Shown here in pieces: positions 60,792 to 62,353 of a DNA stretch of 62,353 nt; positions within the stretch are counted from its first letter, which is position 1; each line of letters begins with the position of its first letter. Position numbers and translations under genes: made by a program. The stretch spans positions 1 to 62,353 of the forward strand of contig JAADII010000123.1 in the NCBI GenBank assembly GCA_013151415.1, read 5' to 3'. A model generated the notes under the pieces. That model was not told the DNA's origin. It saw only the letters and a program-made list of their open reading frames with translations, and ran no database searches. The DNA comes from Chloroflexota bacterium (lineage in GTDB: Bacteria > Chloroflexota > Anaerolineae > J102).

Positions 60792-62353
60792 ATGGGCTCG
60801 CCTAGCCCCTTCAAAACCGCAACAGGAGCCTTTGTGGCTCTCACAGCGCTTTTAATCGGCGCGTTCATCCATTTGTCGCCTTCGTCAGCCGCTTTCTCGG
60901 CTGCAAGAGCCACCCTCACCTTCTATGCGACCGGCGACGCTCGCATATCCGAGGGCTACCCCGACGTGAACTACGATGGCCAGCATCTGGTCGCAGGATA
61001 CGCCACGATCTACAAACGCGAACATAGCCTGGTGCAATTCGACCTGAGCAGCCTGCCTGAGCCGGTGAACATCACTCAGGCCATCGTGCGCGTGCGCGTG
61101 AACGATGTGTGGGGAGCGGGGCCGCAAGAGTTGCGGGTGCGTCACGTCACCGAAGCCTGGGACGAAAGCGCGGTCACCTGGAGCAGCCAGCCCGCGTCCG
61201 TGGCCACAGGACAAAGCGCGGCGGTGGCCTCGACCGGTTGGGTCTCGTGGGATGTCACCCAGGCCCTGAGCTTTTGGGCCGAAAAACGAGACGTTCCCTT
61301 CAGCATCAAGATCGTCGGGCCGGTCAACGTTCAGTTTCTGGCGTATATCGACGCCAAAGAAACGGGGTCTGCGGCCGAGCTCATCGTCAGCTACGAGATT
61401 CCACCCACCAACACGCCGCTTCCCACCTTTACGCCCACCCCAACATTCACGTCCTTGCCCACCTTCACGCCTCCTCCTTCTTTCACCCCTCCGCCCACGT
61501 TCACGCCCACGGCCACGCGCACGCCGCTCCCCACCTTCACGCCCCCTCCCGGCCAGACCCCATCACCCACCCCAACCAACTCCAACCAGCCCCCGCCGCC
61601 CACATTCACCCCAACCCCGACCGCGGCCGCGGGCCTGAAGCATGTGCGCGACCTGGGCGACGCGCCCGATAGCAGCAACGGCGTCGGCCTGGCCATGTTC
61701 GCCTATCCCGGCGTTCCCGCCCAATTTCCCACCGTTTTCTCGGCCGGTTCGCCGCCGCATGGCCCCATCCATCTCAACGCCAAGCTGGCCTTCATCCTCG
61801 GCGATAGCATCACAGCCGAAGAAGAAGCCGACGCGGGCGCGGACGACGACGGTCTGCATAACATCGATCCCATCGCGGGGCGCTCCGACCAGGACGGCGG
61901 CGACGACGGCCTGCACGCCACCATGTCCGACTTTCCTCATTGCGTCGCCACCACGGTGCAGTTCTCGGTCTTGGCCTTCGCGGGCGCGCCGGCCAACGCC
62001 TACATCAACATCTGGGCCGACTGGGATCGCAACGGTCGTTGGGGCGACGCGCCTTCCTGCGGAGCCACGCTGGCATCGGAATGGGCCGTGCAAAACCAGC
62101 GCATCGCCCTGTCCGGCCCCGGTTACTACACCTTCACCTCGACGACCTTCCTGCCCTACAACCCCGACCCCACCAAAGACATCTGGGTGCGCATCACCCT
62201 GACCGACCAACCCCTGCCCGTTCCCCAGGCCGCGAACGCGGCCGGTCCGCCCACCGGCTTCCAGCTTGGCGAGACCGAAGATTATCTCATCAAGGGCATA
62301 TGGCCCACCCTCACTCCCACCCCCTCGCACACGCCCACGCCGACATGGACTCC
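60792..62353 (+). CDS. Secreted DNRLRE/GEVED-domain protein (partial)
   Basis: The frame is open from ATG 60792 to the right edge (520 codons), so the C-terminus is missing. AAAGGAGG lies 5-8 nt upstream. The N-terminus has a signal peptide (to about residue 35). A DNRLRE domain covers 40-195 (HSLVQFDLSSLP, EAWDESAVTWSSQP). A long Thr-Pro linker spans 205-279, then a GEVED-like region from 283 (DLGDAPDSSNG, DWDRNGRWGD, GETEDYLI) and a second Thr-Pro run at the edge. It shares DNRLRE plus Thr-Pro architecture with the protein at the left edge. Confidence 0.85.
   Translation, partial: MGSPSPFKTATGAFVALTALLIGAFIHLSPSSAAFSAARATLTFYATGDARISEGYPDVNYDGQHLVAGYATIYKREHSLVQFDLSSLPEPVNITQAIVRVRVNDVWGAGPQELRVRHVTEAWDESAVTWSSQPASVATGQSAAVASTGWVSWDVTQALSFWAEKRDVPFSIKIVGPVNVQFLAYIDAKETGSAAELIVSYEIPPTNTPLPTFTPTPTFTSLPTFTPPPSFTPPPTFTPTATRTPLPTFTPPPGQTPSPTPTNSNQPPPPTFTPTPTAAAGLKHVRDLGDAPDSSNGVGLAMFAYPGVPAQFPTVFSAGSPPHGPIHLNAKLAFILGDSITAEEEADAGADDDGLHNIDPIAGRSDQDGGDDGLHATMSDFPHCVATTVQFSVLAFAGAPANAYINIWADWDRNGRWGDAPSCGATLASEWAVQNQRIALSGPGYYTFTSTTFLPYNPDPTKDIWVRITLTDQPLPVPQAANAAGPPTGFQLGETEDYLIKGIWPTLTPTPSHTPTPTWT
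61405..61628 (+). repeat. Thr-Pro linker-coding repeat
   Basis: Over 200 bp of CCCAC(C/G)-type units encoding Thr, Pro and Phe between the DNRLRE and GEVED-like parts. Confidence 0.85.

Noticed and set aside
1-62353. tRNA, rRNA or tmRNA genes
   Set aside because: No intergenic stretch showed a T-loop GTTCGA-type motif with a matching cloverleaf, or conserved rRNA segments.

Overview
The window looks like a chromosomal piece of a Chloroflexota bacterium, probably in or near Anaerolineae/Caldilineae. This is inferred from gene content. The signs are GC-rich codon use, secreted proteins with long Thr-Pro linkers, many WD/BNR-type beta-propellers, paired MoxR/DUF58 genes, YfhO-like and GT39-like membrane proteins with duplicated beta-sandwich tails, and short C-terminal tails of the IYLPL/FLPL type. 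No rRNA, tRNA, CRISPR array or intact insertion sequence was seen.

Layout. 1-3815 (minus) is a very large secreted Ycf48-type propeller protein cut by the left edge. 4.4-7.2 kb (minus) holds a PIN toxin pair, a YprB-like exonuclease/TPR protein and a TumE/TumA-like toxin-antitoxin pair. 7.3-23.0 kb is one long minus-strand array of cell-envelope genes: MoxR, DUF58, GNAT, a membrane sensor with a C-terminal HTH instead of a kinase, YfhO, a GT39-like protein, an O-antigen-ligase-like protein, a second MoxR, a second DUF58 and a DUF4129 membrane protein. 23.3-31.5 kb (plus) is housekeeping: MFS transporter, PRPP synthetase, metallo-hydrolase, ADP-forming acyl-CoA synthetase, BirA and a membrane-anchored unknown. 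31.6-35.9 kb is an AT-richer divergent pair of secreted beta-propellers that looks acquired. 36.0-44.7 kb has PolX, a GT4 glycosyltransferase, a thioredoxin-fold/Crp pair, a BNR lipoprotein, an orphan RHH antitoxin joined to an epimerase, and an AbrB/PIN toxin-antitoxin pair with a clear operator. 44.8-52.6 kb has a fused SCP2-E1alpha-E1beta dehydrogenase, TerC, and an ABC exporter with a NarL-type two-component system. 53-62.4 kb (plus) is a run of secreted multidomain proteins, the last one cut by the right edge.

The most unusual things are: (1) a family of about 150-180 bp palindromic repeats with conserved ends and variable cores, two copies of which lie in the same orientation just upstream of start codons; (2) the single-chain SCP2-E1alpha-E1beta protein; (3) the membrane sensor/HTH protein inside the envelope gene array; (4) a shared promoter block upstream of two secreted-protein genes 6.5 kb apart; (5) an operator/promoter/Shine-Dalgarno overlap controlling the AbrB/PIN module; and (6) a palindromic element that supplies the last residues of a YfhO gene.

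All family names come from reading motifs and fold patterns by eye. No database search was possible.
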